Of a stretch of 54,772 bases of DNA, positions 43,209-51,474 are shown piece by piece. A model generated the notes under the pieces. The model was not told where the DNA came from. It did not search any database and saw only the letters and a list, made by a program, of their open reading frames with translations. The position numbers and the translations under genes are program-made. Numbering within the stretch: position 1 is the first letter of the stretch; every line of letters begins with the position of its first letter. Source of the DNA: Bacteroidales bacterium (GTDB taxonomy: Bacteria; Bacteroidota; Bacteroidia; Bacteroidales; P3); NCBI GenBank assembly GCA_016292015.1, contig JAEEZY010000024.1, positions 1 through 54,772 on the forward strand, read 5' to 3'.

Positions 43209-44313
43209 CGAACTGCTCTACCGCATAGCCCTGTCTCTCACACCAGGCATAGGCTGCAAAAGCTACAGGCAGCTTATAGAGCTGTGCGGAGAGCCGTCGC
43301 ATCTGTTCCAAATGTCCCGCAAGGAACTAGACCAGATATTCGGCACCCATCGTGCCATAGCAGAATCTATAGCCAGCAAGGCCACACTCCGTCGAGCCGA
43401 AGAGGAATGTATCTTCATCGAGCGCAACAACATCACACCCCTTTTCAGCACCGACTCCGACTACCCACAGCGGATGAACCGCACCGACTGTGCCGACACC
43501 CCACCCCTGCTCTACTGCCAAGGACGATGCAACCTCAACGCCAAGCGGGTGGTGAGCATTGTAGGCACACGCCGTATCACACCCTACGGACGCGACATGG
43601 CAGAGAAGATAGTCGGAGACCTGCGTGGCGACGACATACTCATCATCAGCGGACTTGCCTACGGGGTTGACACAGCAGCCCACACCGCAGCCCTCACCAA
43701 CAACCTGCCCACAGCAGCAGTATTGGGTCACGGACTCGACCAGCTATACCCACCACAAAACCGCAAGCTGGCCCACTCCATCCTTGAACAAGAGGGATGC
43801 CTGCTGACAGAGTACCCCAGCTATACCAAAATCGCCCCCTCCAACTTCCCAGCACGCAACCGCATCATAGCGGCATTGGCCGATGTCATCATAGTAGTGG
43901 AAGCGAGTGAGAAAGGTGGCGCCCTCATCACAGCGAACATAGCCAACAGCTACCATCGTGAGGTGTTTGCAGTGCCAGGACGGCTGTCCGACACCTACTC
44001 ACGAGGCTGCAACAACCTCTTGGCGAACAACAAAGCAATCACCTACACCAACGCAGACAACCTCTACTACAACATGGGCTGGAGCCGTAAGGCAGCCCAA
44101 TCCGGCGAACAGCAACAGCTCTTCCCCACCCTCACCCACGACGAGCAGACCCTTGTCGAGCTGCTCAGCCAAGAGGAGATGCTGGGCATTGAGGAAATCT
44201 GTGAGAAAACCGCATTTTCACTACCCAAAGTGGCAGGCCTGCTGCTTAACTTAGAGTTGGAGAACCTGGTGAGATGCATGCCAGGAAAGAGGTATCGCCT
44301 ATGCCAATGCTAA
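43198..44313 (+). CDS. dprA: DNA-processing protein DprA
   Basis: Loads RecA onto incoming single-stranded DNA during natural transformation. The 371-residue protein has the N-terminal SAM-like/HhH region (SLTPGIGCKSYRQLIELCG), the Rossmann core (VGTRRITPYGRDMAEKI, SGLAYGVDTAAHTAAL, FPARNRIIAALADVIIVVEA, GGALITANIAN, FAVPGRLSDTYSRGCN) and a C-terminal winged helix. Its ATG overlaps clpC by 11 bases. A strong terminator lies 60 bases downstream. Confidence 0.96.
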   Translation: MENNELLYRIALSLTPGIGCKSYRQLIELCGEPSHLFQMSRKELDQIFGTHRAIAESIASKATLRRAEEECIFIERNNITPLFSTDSDYPQRMNRTDCADTPPLLYCQGRCNLNAKRVVSIVGTRRITPYGRDMAEKIVGDLRGDDILIISGLAYGVDTAAHTAALTNNLPTAAVLGHGLDQLYPPQNRKLAHSILEQEGCLLTEYPSYTKIAPSNFPARNRIIAALADVIIVVEASEKGGALITANIANSYHREVFAVPGRLSDTYSRGCNNLLANNKAITYTNADNLYYNMGWSRKAAQSGEQQQLFPTLTHDEQTLVELLSQEEMLGIEEICEKTAFSLPKVAGLLLNLELENLVRCMPGKRYRLCQC

Positions 44314-44373
44314 CCATTCTTTTAACATCGACAAACACCAAAAGCCCGAAAGTTTTTTGACACAAAGGCCTAC

Positions 44374-44417
44374 AAAAAACGTGGAGCAGCTAATGAGTAT
44401 CTGCTCCACGTTTTTTT
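44374..44417. terminator. Strong bidirectional terminator between dprA and the aminotransferase gene
   Basis: Stem ACGTGGAGCAG / CTGCTCCACGT with flanking A-run and seven T, symmetric on both strands and lying between convergent genes. Confidence 0.9.
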
Positions 44418-44546
44418 CATACAAGCCTTACGAGATTTTCAATTATAAATTCCCCGGATTTTCAATTTTAAAACTGTATTTTGTAAATCCATAATTTTTA
44501 GGCTGGGGACAGGTGCAAGACACCCGTCCCTATTAACCGTTGCCCA

Positions 44547-45824
44547 CTACCCCACTATTGCATTCTTGATGCAATCCACTATGTAGCGGACGTCGTCGTC
44601 AGACACGTAGGGGCCAGACGGGAGGCACATGCCTATTTTGAACAATGCTTCCGACACGCCGTTGAGGTAGGCCGGGGCGTTCTTATAGACAGGCTGCTTG
44701 TGCATGGGCTTCCAGAGTGGGCGAGCCTCCACCTGAGCGGCGTCGAGCACCATGCGGAGAGCTTCCACGTTGGCGTTAGGCTCGCAGTCCGTGTGGGCAC
44801 TCTCCGCGACATGGATGACACCGGCTGCACCGCCCACGGCACCTGTCACGATGGTCTTGTAGGCGTTCTCCTGACCCTTGATGCGCACTTCGGGGTCAAT
44901 GGTCATAGTGCAGAGCCAGTAGTTGGAGTCGTAACGGCTGTCTGGATTGCCATGCACCTTGATGCCCGGCACATCCTTCAACAGCTCCTCATACAGGGCC
45001 TGCACGTGTTTGTGGTGAGCGATATGGTCATTCGCCACCGTCATCTGTCCACGGCCGATGCCGGCGCAGATATTGCTCATGCGGTAGTTGTAGCCGATGG
45101 CCTCGTGCTGGTAGTAAGGATAAGCCTCACGAGCCTGAGTGGCATACCACATAATCTTGCGCCATTGTTCCTCATCTTCTGTGATGAGGGCACCGCCACC
45201 AGAGGTGGTGATCATCTTGTTGCCGTTGAACGAGAGCACACCATATTTGCCAAAGGTGCCCAGCACCTGGCCTTTCCAGCGGCTTCCGAAGCCCTCGGCC
45301 GCATCTTCCACTACAGGGATACCATAGCGGTCAGCGATCTCCATAATCCTGTCGATCTGGTAAGGCATACCATACAGAGCCACCGGCACGATGGCCTTAG
45401 GCTTGCGGCCAGTCTTGGCTATGCGGTCTTTGATGGCCTCTTCCAGCAAGTCGGGGTCAATGTTCCAGCTGTCCTTTTCCGAATCCACAAACACGGGAGT
45501 TGCGCCAAGGTAAGTGATTGGGTGTGACGAGGCGCAGAAAGTGAACGACTGCACAATTACCTCGTCGCCATAGCCGACACCGCAGTCCAACAATCCGAGA
45601 TGCACCGCAGCGGTGCCAGCAGACAAGGCTACGACACGTTTCGAGAGCTTTTCGTTTCCGTTTCGGTTTTCGTTAACGAAGTTCTCAAGGTCTTCTTCGA
45701 AGCCATTTACGTTTGGACCCAATGGGACAACCCAGTTAGTGTCGAAAGCCTCTTTAACATACTTTTGTTCCAACCCAGCCTCGCTCATGTGAGCCAGACA
45801 AAGATAGATTCGATTTCGTGCCAT
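44547..45824 (-). CDS. DegT/DnrJ/EryC1/StrS family PLP-dependent sugar aminotransferase
   Basis: Transfers an amino group to a nucleotide-linked keto sugar. The 425-residue protein has MARNRIYLCLAHMSEAG at its start (ATG at 45824), the SGTAAVHLGL-like motif ALSAGTAAVHLGLLDCGVG, EDAAEGFGSRWKG, and the PLP lysine in LSFNGNKMITTSGGGA. A longer ATG at 45875 would place the start inside the -7 element (45865-45872) and is rejected. It may use the product of the nucleotide-sugar 4,6-dehydratase at 5.9-8.0 kb; that pairing is inference. Confidence 0.93.
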   Translation of the reverse strand: MARNRIYLCLAHMSEAGLEQKYVKEAFDTNWVVPLGPNVNGFEEDLENFVNENRNGNEKLSKRVVALSAGTAAVHLGLLDCGVGYGDEVIVQSFTFCASSHPITYLGATPVFVDSEKDSWNIDPDLLEEAIKDRIAKTGRKPKAIVPVALYGMPYQIDRIMEIADRYGIPVVEDAAEGFGSRWKGQVLGTFGKYGVLSFNGNKMITTSGGGALITEDEEQWRKIMWYATQAREAYPYYQHEAIGYNYRMSNICAGIGRGQMTVANDHIAHHKHVQALYEELLKDVPGIKVHGNPDSRYDSNYWLCTMTIDPEVRIKGQENAYKTIVTGAVGGAAGVIHVAESAHTDCEPNANVEALRMVLDAAQVEARPLWKPMHKQPVYKNAPAYLNGVSEALFKIGMCLPSGPYVSDDDVRYIVDCIKNAIVG

Positions 45825-45864
45825 GCTGTAGTTATTGTAGAAGAGAAGTAAATTTTCACGCCAA

Positions 45865-45872
45865 CAAAAGTA
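45865..45872 (-). promoter_or_regulatory. -7 promoter element for the aminotransferase gene
   Basis: Reads TACTTTTG on the minus strand, about 40 bases before the ATG at 45824. Confidence 0.6.
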
Positions 45873-46119
45873 CAACTTATAGTTTGTTTTTCTGAATAAT
45901 AGTTTTCAACAACTGGTAACAACTTGCCGCCACACCCAATAAATGGACAGAAATTACAAAAGCATTACAGAAATCTTTTTTTTGTGGGGGGATGAATTAT
46001 TACAGAAATTATTCGCTGTCGCTCATCTTTCGCTACGGCAAGAAAAAAACAAGCTTTCTTTTTACTTGTTCTTAATCGCAAAAGTCTTTCTTGCTTCGCT
46101 CGAAATTTTGGTTGGTTAT

Positions 46120-46174
46120 GTCGTAGTAAAGTCGTGGTATAGTCGTAGTAAAGTCGTAGTATCGTCGTGGTATC
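46120..46174. repeat. 11-bp tandem repeat, five units
   Basis: Units of the form GTCGTRGTAWM follow one another: GTCGTAGTAAA, GTCGTGGTATA, GTCGTAGTAAA, GTCGTAGTATC, GTCGTGGTATC. The period is about one helical turn and not a multiple of three, so it is not a coding repeat. The whole gap 45825-46370 holds the aminotransferase promoter, this repeat, a 12-bp palindrome at 46215-46226 (ATCAGCGCTGAT) and no convincing gene. Confidence 0.8.
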
Positions 46175-46370
46175 GTCATGCGTCTTGAGATTGGGGGCGA
46201 AAAAGTTGTTTTACATCAGCGCTGATTATGAGAATGATAGATAAAAAGTTTTGTCATCTTAACATTTTTTAACATGGCTCGTGACGAATTTAACATTTTG
46301 CAGGGTCATTACATAAGTGAAGATCGATCTTACAAAACAAACACATTCATTCACCAAAAAACAAAACACT

Positions 46371-47105
46371 ATGGGAAAGACAGCATTCAACCCAATCACA
46401 AGCCAATGGAGTGGCAAAATCGGAGGTTTCACCTACAGCGTCCGCGACGGCAACCAGATAATCTCGAAGGTGGCGTCGTCGAAACGAGATCCGAAGAGCG
46501 TCAAGCAGATGCAGGTACGCATGCGGTTCAAGCTGGCGTCGCAGTTCACGAAGTTATGGGACAGCCTCCTGCTGACGAACCTCGCAAAGATTGAGAGCAA
46601 CGCCAGCAAAGGGCAGAACCTGATACGCAAGGTAGCCTTTCACTCCACGACAGCCGAGGACGACACAGCGCTGCTGAGGCTCGAGGACTTCGAGAACAGG
46701 TTCAATGCCGAGACGCAGCAGGTGGCCTCGGCGGACCTAATGTTGCTGTTCACTGCGACGACGCAGAGCATCACCGCCCCCGATGGCGACATCGTGGCGT
46801 ACCAGATAGTGGCCTTCGACCAAAACAGCACACCCATCGGGTACAACGTGGTGACATACGTGTCAGACGGCACCGCCAAACAGATAGGATTGCCGTTGGT
46901 GAGAGGCGAGGCTGTGCGTTACGACATCATAACGTTCAACACGTCGACCACCGGAGCCAGCAGCTGGGCCGGGCCTATCGGGAACATCAACGGTAACGAC
47001 CCCTACTCCATCGACGCTGAGGTGTACAGCGTGCTGATGAGCGAGCTGTCAAGCAGCAATAGAGTCATCCACGGCATCGTGACCGGCTCGTACCTGGTAG
47101 CTTAG
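46371..47105 (+). CDS. DUF6266-like protein
   Basis: The 244-residue protein starts MGKTAFNPITSQWSGKIGGF and contains YSVRDGNQIISKVASSKRDP and a VKQMQVRMRFKLASQFTKLW helix, as in DUF6266 proteins of Bacteroidetes (recall, unverified). The middle is a beta-rich domain (SADLMLLFTATTQSITAPDG) and no enzymatic motif is visible. I chose the ATG at 46371; a further upstream ATG adds a Lys/Thr/Gln-rich segment. A strong terminator (47146-47186) follows. Such proteins often occur in accessory or prophage-like islands; function unknown. Confidence 0.7.
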   Translation: MGKTAFNPITSQWSGKIGGFTYSVRDGNQIISKVASSKRDPKSVKQMQVRMRFKLASQFTKLWDSLLLTNLAKIESNASKGQNLIRKVAFHSTTAEDDTALLRLEDFENRFNAETQQVASADLMLLFTATTQSITAPDGDIVAYQIVAFDQNSTPIGYNVVTYVSDGTAKQIGLPLVRGEAVRYDIITFNTSTTGASSWAGPIGNINGNDPYSIDAEVYSVLMSELSSSNRVIHGIVTGSYLVA

Positions 47106-47145
47106 AGAGCCTGCGGCGGGCTTACGACGATCAGATAGAGTGACA

Positions 47146-47186
47146 AGAGCGCCCCTCGGTGGTCGAGGGGCGCTCTGTGTTTTTTA
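47146..47186 (+). terminator. Terminator after the DUF6266-like gene
   Basis: 13-bp stem AGAGCGCCCCTCG/CGAGGGGCGCTCT around GTGGT, followed by GTGTTTTTT. Confidence 0.9.
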
Positions 47187-47271
47187 TTACAGAAGGGGTT
47201 GGGTAATGTTTATTGGTTAGTGGTTATTGAGGGGTTAATGTGTTTTGGACGGAATTTCAAAATATTAATTT

Positions 47272-47655
47272 TTAGGCTTGGGGTTCCGGATCAACCATCT
47301 GGTCCAACCGCTGTGCTGCAACCTCGGCCATCCACTGCTTAAAAGGCTCCGCTTTCTTCGATGGAATAGACTGGATGAGTCGGAACAGCTGTTCAGTATT
47401 GGCCACATCGGTAGAACGCATCTTGCCGTCAGGGGCGAGCATTTTCAACTGGTAACAATTTGTTACCGTTTCATTGCCCTCCTTTTTCAGCCTGCCTTTC
47501 AGCACTTTCCAATACTTACGGGCGGTCTGGTAATCACTCTCTGTCAGTACCTCGCACACATTGACGATGGAAAAGTACCATTCCTCTTCCTGATCATCCC
47601 ATGCAGTACGTACCTTCTTTTCTTCAAAAAGCTGTATCTGTTGCCTCTTTGTCAT
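47272..47655 (-). pseudogene. BRO-N domain protein, C-terminally truncated
   Basis: The 127-residue product matches the BRO-N/antirepressor domain (VRTAWDDQEEEWYFSIVNVCEVL, DYQTARKYWKVLKGRLKKEG, CYQLKMLAPDGKMRSTDVANTEQLFRLIQSIPS, EPFKQWMAEVAAQRLDQ). Full-length relatives usually run to 250-290 residues; here the frame stops at DPEPQA just after the conserved block, so the C-terminal part is missing. It has its own -7 element (47672-47679). Phage-antirepressor or DinD-like proteins regulate phage or DNA-damage genes; this remnant probably cannot fully function. Confidence 0.72.
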
Positions 47656-47671
47656 ACCTCAAAATTTTCTG

Positions 47672-47679
47672 CAAAAATA
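47672..47679 (-). promoter_or_regulatory. -7 promoter element for the BRO-N remnant
   Basis: Reads TATTTTTG on the minus strand, 16 bases before the ATG at 47655. Confidence 0.5.
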
Positions 47680-47732
47680 ACGAATTCATCGCACATTTAT
47701 TGCCATCTGCCGCAATTCTTCATCCCAAATAC

Positions 47733-47818
47733 TAAGTATGATCCTATGTCAGAAAAAACTGAAGCTTGGAGGCATGTCTCCTGTAAAGAACAGGCTCATG
47801 CAATCATCCTCAAATAAT
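47733..47818 (+). pseudogene. Possible IS3-type transposase C-terminal remnant
   Basis: In one plus frame the sequence reads QKKLKLGGMSPVKNRLMQ and then stops, resembling the last residues of IS3-family OrfB transposases (LGGLSPVEYR-like). No other transposase sequence, inverted repeats or target duplication are visible, so this is a scrap at best. The 370-base gap 47656-48025 otherwise holds G/T-rich filler and no gene. Confidence 0.35.
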
Positions 47819-48025
47819 GTTTAACTTGCCCAAACGTCTCATCATGTTTATAGGTTAATGGTTAGGGAATGGTTAGTGGTTATTGAAGTTTTTTTTGGGG
47901 GGGGATTGTTTTGCAGACTTCTCTTTTTTGTTGCGCGGTTGAGATTACTGATATTGTTTCTCTACTAGAGGGATTATCTTCTAGTCCCTCTTTTCTATAA
48001 TTTATTAACTAAAAACAAAAAAATT

Positions 48026-48586
48026 ATGATCAATTCAAAGAAAAACGGCAGAACATCACAGAGATGTGAAAAGAGCGGAAACCTGATGAACATCAGCGAA
48101 GCGGAATGGCAGTGTGCCATAAGGCAGCTCGTCGTGTTCCTGCGCTGGAAACTGCGTAACATGTCTAAGAACGGAGCGTTCAGCGAGGCGGTGCTGGGTA
48201 TGCCCGCCGTCGATTACTTCCGCAGCGAGACCTGCTACAAACTTATCAGCGGGGCGTGGAGATGGAACCCGAGACGTTCGCTGGCCCTGCAGCTGATAGC
48301 GATTGCCTCGAACCTTATCTCGAAACACGCAGCACATTATATGCGAAACACCGAGACGGTATCACTCGAAGCGCTGTCGGGAGAGGTCGCCGAGAACGAG
48401 GAGCTCAACATGACAGATGCTGCATACGCGATAGCGTTCGAGAAAGTGCGAGGGGACAAAGAGCTGGAAGATTACCTAAAGGCGGTGCGGGAGTACAACG
48501 ACTACAAAGAGATCTCGATCCATCTGAAGATCACACTCAACGAGGTGTACCTGCTGGAACGGAGACTGATGAGGAGGGTGTGCTAG
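48026..48586 (+). CDS. Divergent sigma-factor-like protein (unknown family)
   Basis: The 186-residue protein has no signal or membrane segment. The order of features (AVDYFRSETCYKLISGAWRWNP, QLIAIASNLISKH, DKELEDYLKAVREYNDYKEIS, HLKITLNEVYLLERRLMRRV) resembles a very divergent sigma-70-like protein with a C-terminal helix-turn-helix (KEISIHLKITLNEVYLLERRL). I cannot name a family. It stands alone on this strand, with no clear promoter, between the BRO-N remnant and the AbiE pair. Confidence 0.5.
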   Translation: MINSKKNGRTSQRCEKSGNLMNISEAEWQCAIRQLVVFLRWKLRNMSKNGAFSEAVLGMPAVDYFRSETCYKLISGAWRWNPRRSLALQLIAIASNLISKHAAHYMRNTETVSLEALSGEVAENEELNMTDAAYAIAFEKVRGDKELEDYLKAVREYNDYKEISIHLKITLNEVYLLERRLMRRVC

Positions 48587-48593
48587 GGAAGAT

Positions 48594-48722
48594 GTTAGAG
48601 GGATGAGGGAAGATGGAAGATGTATGATGTATGATGTAAGATGTAAAATGTCTTATGTTAGATGTCTGATGCCTTTACCTGATGGTAGATGATGGGGGGA
48701 TGGGAAGATGGGGATGAATAGT
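48594..48722. repeat. Degenerate GATGT/GATGA repeat region
   Basis: Imperfect short units such as AGATGT, ATGATGT and GGATGGG follow one another over ~130 bases. The remainder of 48587-48947 has no recognisable gene. Confidence 0.6.
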
Positions 48723-48947
48723 AAATATGGAAATCCCTGCCCCCCCTGATTCTCTCGCAACTTTCAGGTGCCTGTCCCCTATCCCTTGGCCTCATCGAGC
48801 CATTCGATGTTATAGATGTAACCCTCCCCGAAAAGCGGACTGTTTGGAAATGGCCAGAATTTACACAACTTTGCAAATCCAATTTAGAACAGTCCTAAAA
48901 GGGGGATGTTTACAAGTTAACCATAAAGACAACTTGCAGCTATATCA

Positions 48948-49775
48948 TTACGTGTATTGTATCATGTCGGCAAGCTGCAGGAAATAGTCGTTGCTCCAGA
49001 TGTCAATATCATGGGAATTCTTCAGAAAAGGCCTGACGTCGTTCTTCACTTGAGCCATGTCAGATGCAGCCAATTTCTCTTTGAGCAGTTCGGCAAACTG
49101 CTCCATGTCCAACTCCTTGCCGTTAAATTCTCTGATTCTCACCTGAAGATGATGGAAGTTCAGAGGGACACTGTTACGCACATACCACTCGAAATCGTAC
49201 CAGTCGCGCCCCTTGACGCGGTTCTTCCAAGTGCGGAACACCAAGGCGTGCATCTTGCCGGCAAACAGATTGGGGAGCGTCAGGCAGCGTGTCATGAACG
49301 AGAAAGGTTGCAGCAGCAATCGCTCTTCGGTGTCGAAATCCAGCGGCGGCTGAGTGTCCACCTCGATCTTCACCTTTATGCCTTTCTCCGTGTGGAACGA
49401 GAGGTCATAGACATCGGTATTGTCCTTCAAGAATGCTGACTCCACTTGGCCGAACGACTGCTTGTCCTTAAGGGTAATCTCCACTTCGCGTCCCAGCAGA
49501 CGACATTCGTCTATGATGGCGGGGAAATACTTCTCCATCGAGAACGATGGGTCTTTTCTCAGCAATGAGAAATCCATGTCTTCCGAAAAACGTTCCAATC
49601 CGTGGAAGATCCTCAGGCAGGTGCCGCCATAGAAGGCAGCCTCGCTGAAAAAACCACCGCGATATAGGCCACACAAAACCACCTGCTGCAACACCTCGTA
49701 AGTGGCGTTGCGACGCGCATCCACACTGTCCATCGGGTATCGCGACAGCATCTGTTCAAATATATCTCTGTTCAT
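48948..49775 (-). CDS. AbiEii/AbiGii-type nucleotidyltransferase toxin
   Basis: The 275-residue protein has the nucleotidyltransferase core AFYGGTCLRIFHGLERFSEDMDFSL (Gly-Gly and Asp-x-Asp signature), followed by a helical region and LFAGKMHALVFRTWKNRVKGRDWYDFEWYVRN, typical of the AbiEii/AbiGii group. ATG at 49775 gives the usual length; upstream in-frame residues are not family-like. The start overlaps the antitoxin gene by 4 bases (ATGA), the canonical arrangement. These systems cause reversible growth arrest, as in abortive infection against phage. Confidence 0.9.
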   Translation of the reverse strand: MNRDIFEQMLSRYPMDSVDARRNATYEVLQQVVLCGLYRGGFFSEAAFYGGTCLRIFHGLERFSEDMDFSLLRKDPSFSMEKYFPAIIDECRLLGREVEITLKDKQSFGQVESAFLKDNTDVYDLSFHTEKGIKVKIEVDTQPPLDFDTEERLLLQPFSFMTRCLTLPNLFAGKMHALVFRTWKNRVKGRDWYDFEWYVRNSVPLNFHHLQVRIREFNGKELDMEQFAELLKEKLAASDMAQVKNDVRPFLKNSHDIDIWSNDYFLQLADMIQYT

Positions 49776-50404
49776 CGTACAAGGTTTATCAAATGGGTTA
49801 TCAGCTCGGCCTTTACCGCAGCGTGTTCGCGGCATTGCTCCAGCAACTTGGCATCGAAAGTTCCCAATACATCCATCTCGAACCGCAAATCAGAGGCCAG
49901 ATACGCCTCCAGCTTCTTGGAACTTGACACAGCGATGCCGGCGGTCTTGAGGAGCAGGTCGCACAAAGCCTTCTCTGGAGAGGCGATGAGATAGGTGTCC
50001 TGACCATCCTGTTCCTGGCGGATGCCGATGGGGAAATAATCCACGCCACAGCTGCGATAGGTGAACCTCCCCAATGGGGTGTCGAAGCTACGGTTGTGCT
50101 TGATGGTCATCGACTGTGTTTCGTATATCCGTTCAGGGATCAGCCCATAATGTCGCAACGCACTATGGAAGCTGACATACGACGGACCATATAGATGGTT
50201 GGCGATAAGGAATGGCACCGGCATGGCACCATCTTCCACACTCCTCACATACAGACCTCTTTTCAGTCTGATGAGACGGCCGTCCTGTTCCAAATACCGA
50301 GCCTTATCGCTGATTTGCTTCGTTTGGGGAAACAAACACAGCAGCACCGACGGAGTAAATGGAATGTTACCCACCTGATTTAAAGCATCTTTCCTCATTA
50401 TCAC
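49772..50404 (-). CDS. AbiEi-type antitoxin/transcriptional repressor
   Basis: The 210-residue protein has an N-terminal winged-helix DNA-binding region (LCLFPQTKQISDKARYLEQDGRLIRLKRGLYV) and the AbiEi C-terminal domain (YGPSYVSFHSALRHYGLIPERI, YFPIGI, SPEKALCDLLLKT). AbiEi proteins neutralise the toxin and repress their own promoter by binding inverted repeats. Exactly such a repeat is present upstream (50432-50480). The gene overlaps the toxin gene by 4 bases. Confidence 0.9.
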   Translation of the reverse strand: MIMRKDALNQVGNIPFTPSVLLCLFPQTKQISDKARYLEQDGRLIRLKRGLYVRSVEDGAMPVPFLIANHLYGPSYVSFHSALRHYGLIPERIYETQSMTIKHNRSFDTPLGRFTYRSCGVDYFPIGIRQEQDGQDTYLIASPEKALCDLLLKTAGIAVSSSKKLEAYLASDLRFEMDVLGTFDAKLLEQCREHAAVKAELITHLINLVR

Positions 50405-50421
50405 ATTCTTTTTTCACACTG

Positions 50422-50429
50422 CAAATATA
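50422..50429 (-). promoter_or_regulatory. -7 promoter element for the AbiE pair
   Basis: Reads TATATTTG on the minus strand, about 18 bases before the antitoxin ATG and immediately inside the palindromic operator. Confidence 0.6.
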
Positions 50430-50431
50430 CA

Positions 50432-50480
50432 AAATTTCGTACAGTTAAACGGAAAAATATCGTTTTTCTGTACGAAATTT
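50432..50480 (-). promoter_or_regulatory. Palindromic operator at the AbiE promoter
   Basis: Perfect 13-bp arms AAATTTCGTACAG (50432-50444) and CTGTACGAAATTT (50468-50480), with an inner AAACG/CGTTT pairing. It covers the -33 region and upstream of the antitoxin promoter, matching the autoregulatory architecture known for AbiEi. The rest of 50481-50875 holds no gene, only low-complexity ATCTATTATCT repeats at about 50784-50826. Confidence 0.75.
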
Positions 50481-50875
50481 CATTAACAATAAACTGTTTG
50501 CCTCACAAAACTACACCCAAAATTGAAGGTATTCGTTGCGTTCAATTCTCTCCATAGTTAGAATTTTTTTCAAAAATACAAAAACTTCTCAACATAAAGC
50601 GAATTTTATGGTATTCATTACACAATTCTTACGAATCTTGTTTAAGGAATAATGTGCAACACCTGGCAGAAGTGAACCCAACTGTTGTACGGTTAAACAA
50701 TCCTTGAGGATCCATAATTCCCTAACCTATAGCCTATACACTCTCCACTGACTTTCAACTATCAACTTTCAACTCCCCCCTAACCCCCAACTATTATCTA
50801 TTATCTATCATCTATTATCTTTTATCTCATAGGAGTGTATTGGTGTAAGGGAGGGAAGTGGGTAGGCGGCAACAC

Positions 50876-51472
50876 CTACAGCTTTCCTCCTACATTTTCC
50901 ACTGGCCACAGCTTTGATTCATCGCTTTTTAACAACTCTATCAATTTGTATACACCCGTCGATGGGTTTTGCAATTCCTTAAGCCCCTTTGCCCTTGCAA
51001 CTGCTGCATCAGTATTGCACTTCAGATAAGCCTCCTGCGTATTCGTAAAGACTGTCTTCGCATAATTCTTCCAGACAGTCGCACTCTTCTTTAACTCTTT
51101 GATGAGCGCATCTGTAGTGATTGCCGTCTTATGATCTTTTGTATGAAGCAGTAACCAAATCTCAAAACAAGGATTACTAAGCAGTTTCTCCGCTTTGCAT
51201 GCCAACAGTTTCTCATTGATTGACGGCACGTCCATATCGTACATCAAGAACGTGTGCACCTTATCCCATTTTGAGAGTTTGAGTTCTCTGGCACGATTGT
51301 CAACCAGAGATTGTGTAATCCTCGTACCTTCTATGTGAGAAACGATTCTGATGGGCGACTTGTACCACTTCTTCAGAAGGTTGATATAGCGCTCTTCTGT
51401 TTCGCCCTCGCAGATAACAAGAGCGATTTTGCGCATCCGCATAGCTGGAGACGGTTCTCTTTTGCTTGCCAT
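50876..51472 (-). CDS. rloB: RloB-family protein
   Basis: The 198-residue protein has the N-terminal Toprim-like motif LVICEGETEERYINLLKKW, YDMDVPSINEKL with acidic residues, and SNPCFEIWLLLH, all characteristic of RloB proteins. RloB is typically encoded next to an AAA ATPase (RloA) in R-M-linked or defence loci. The two genes here are separated by 2 bases. A nuclease or nucleotide-binding role is inferred from the Toprim-like signature, not proven. Confidence 0.9.
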   Translation of the reverse strand: MASKREPSPAMRMRKIALVICEGETEERYINLLKKWYKSPIRIVSHIEGTRITQSLVDNRARELKLSKWDKVHTFLMYDMDVPSINEKLLACKAEKLLSNPCFEIWLLLHTKDHKTAITTDALIKELKKSATVWKNYAKTVFTNTQEAYLKCNTDAAVARAKGLKELQNPSTGVYKLIELLKSDESKLWPVENVGGKL

Positions 51473-51474
51473 AA

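Noticed and set aside
45943..46188. 81-codon open frame with the 11-bp repeat
   Set aside because: The repeat period is not a multiple of three, no promoter fits and the residues show no domain; treated as repeat DNA.
50784..50826. ATCTATTATCT repeats as a regulatory array
   Set aside because: Low-complexity AT DNA without dyad symmetry or link to a promoter.
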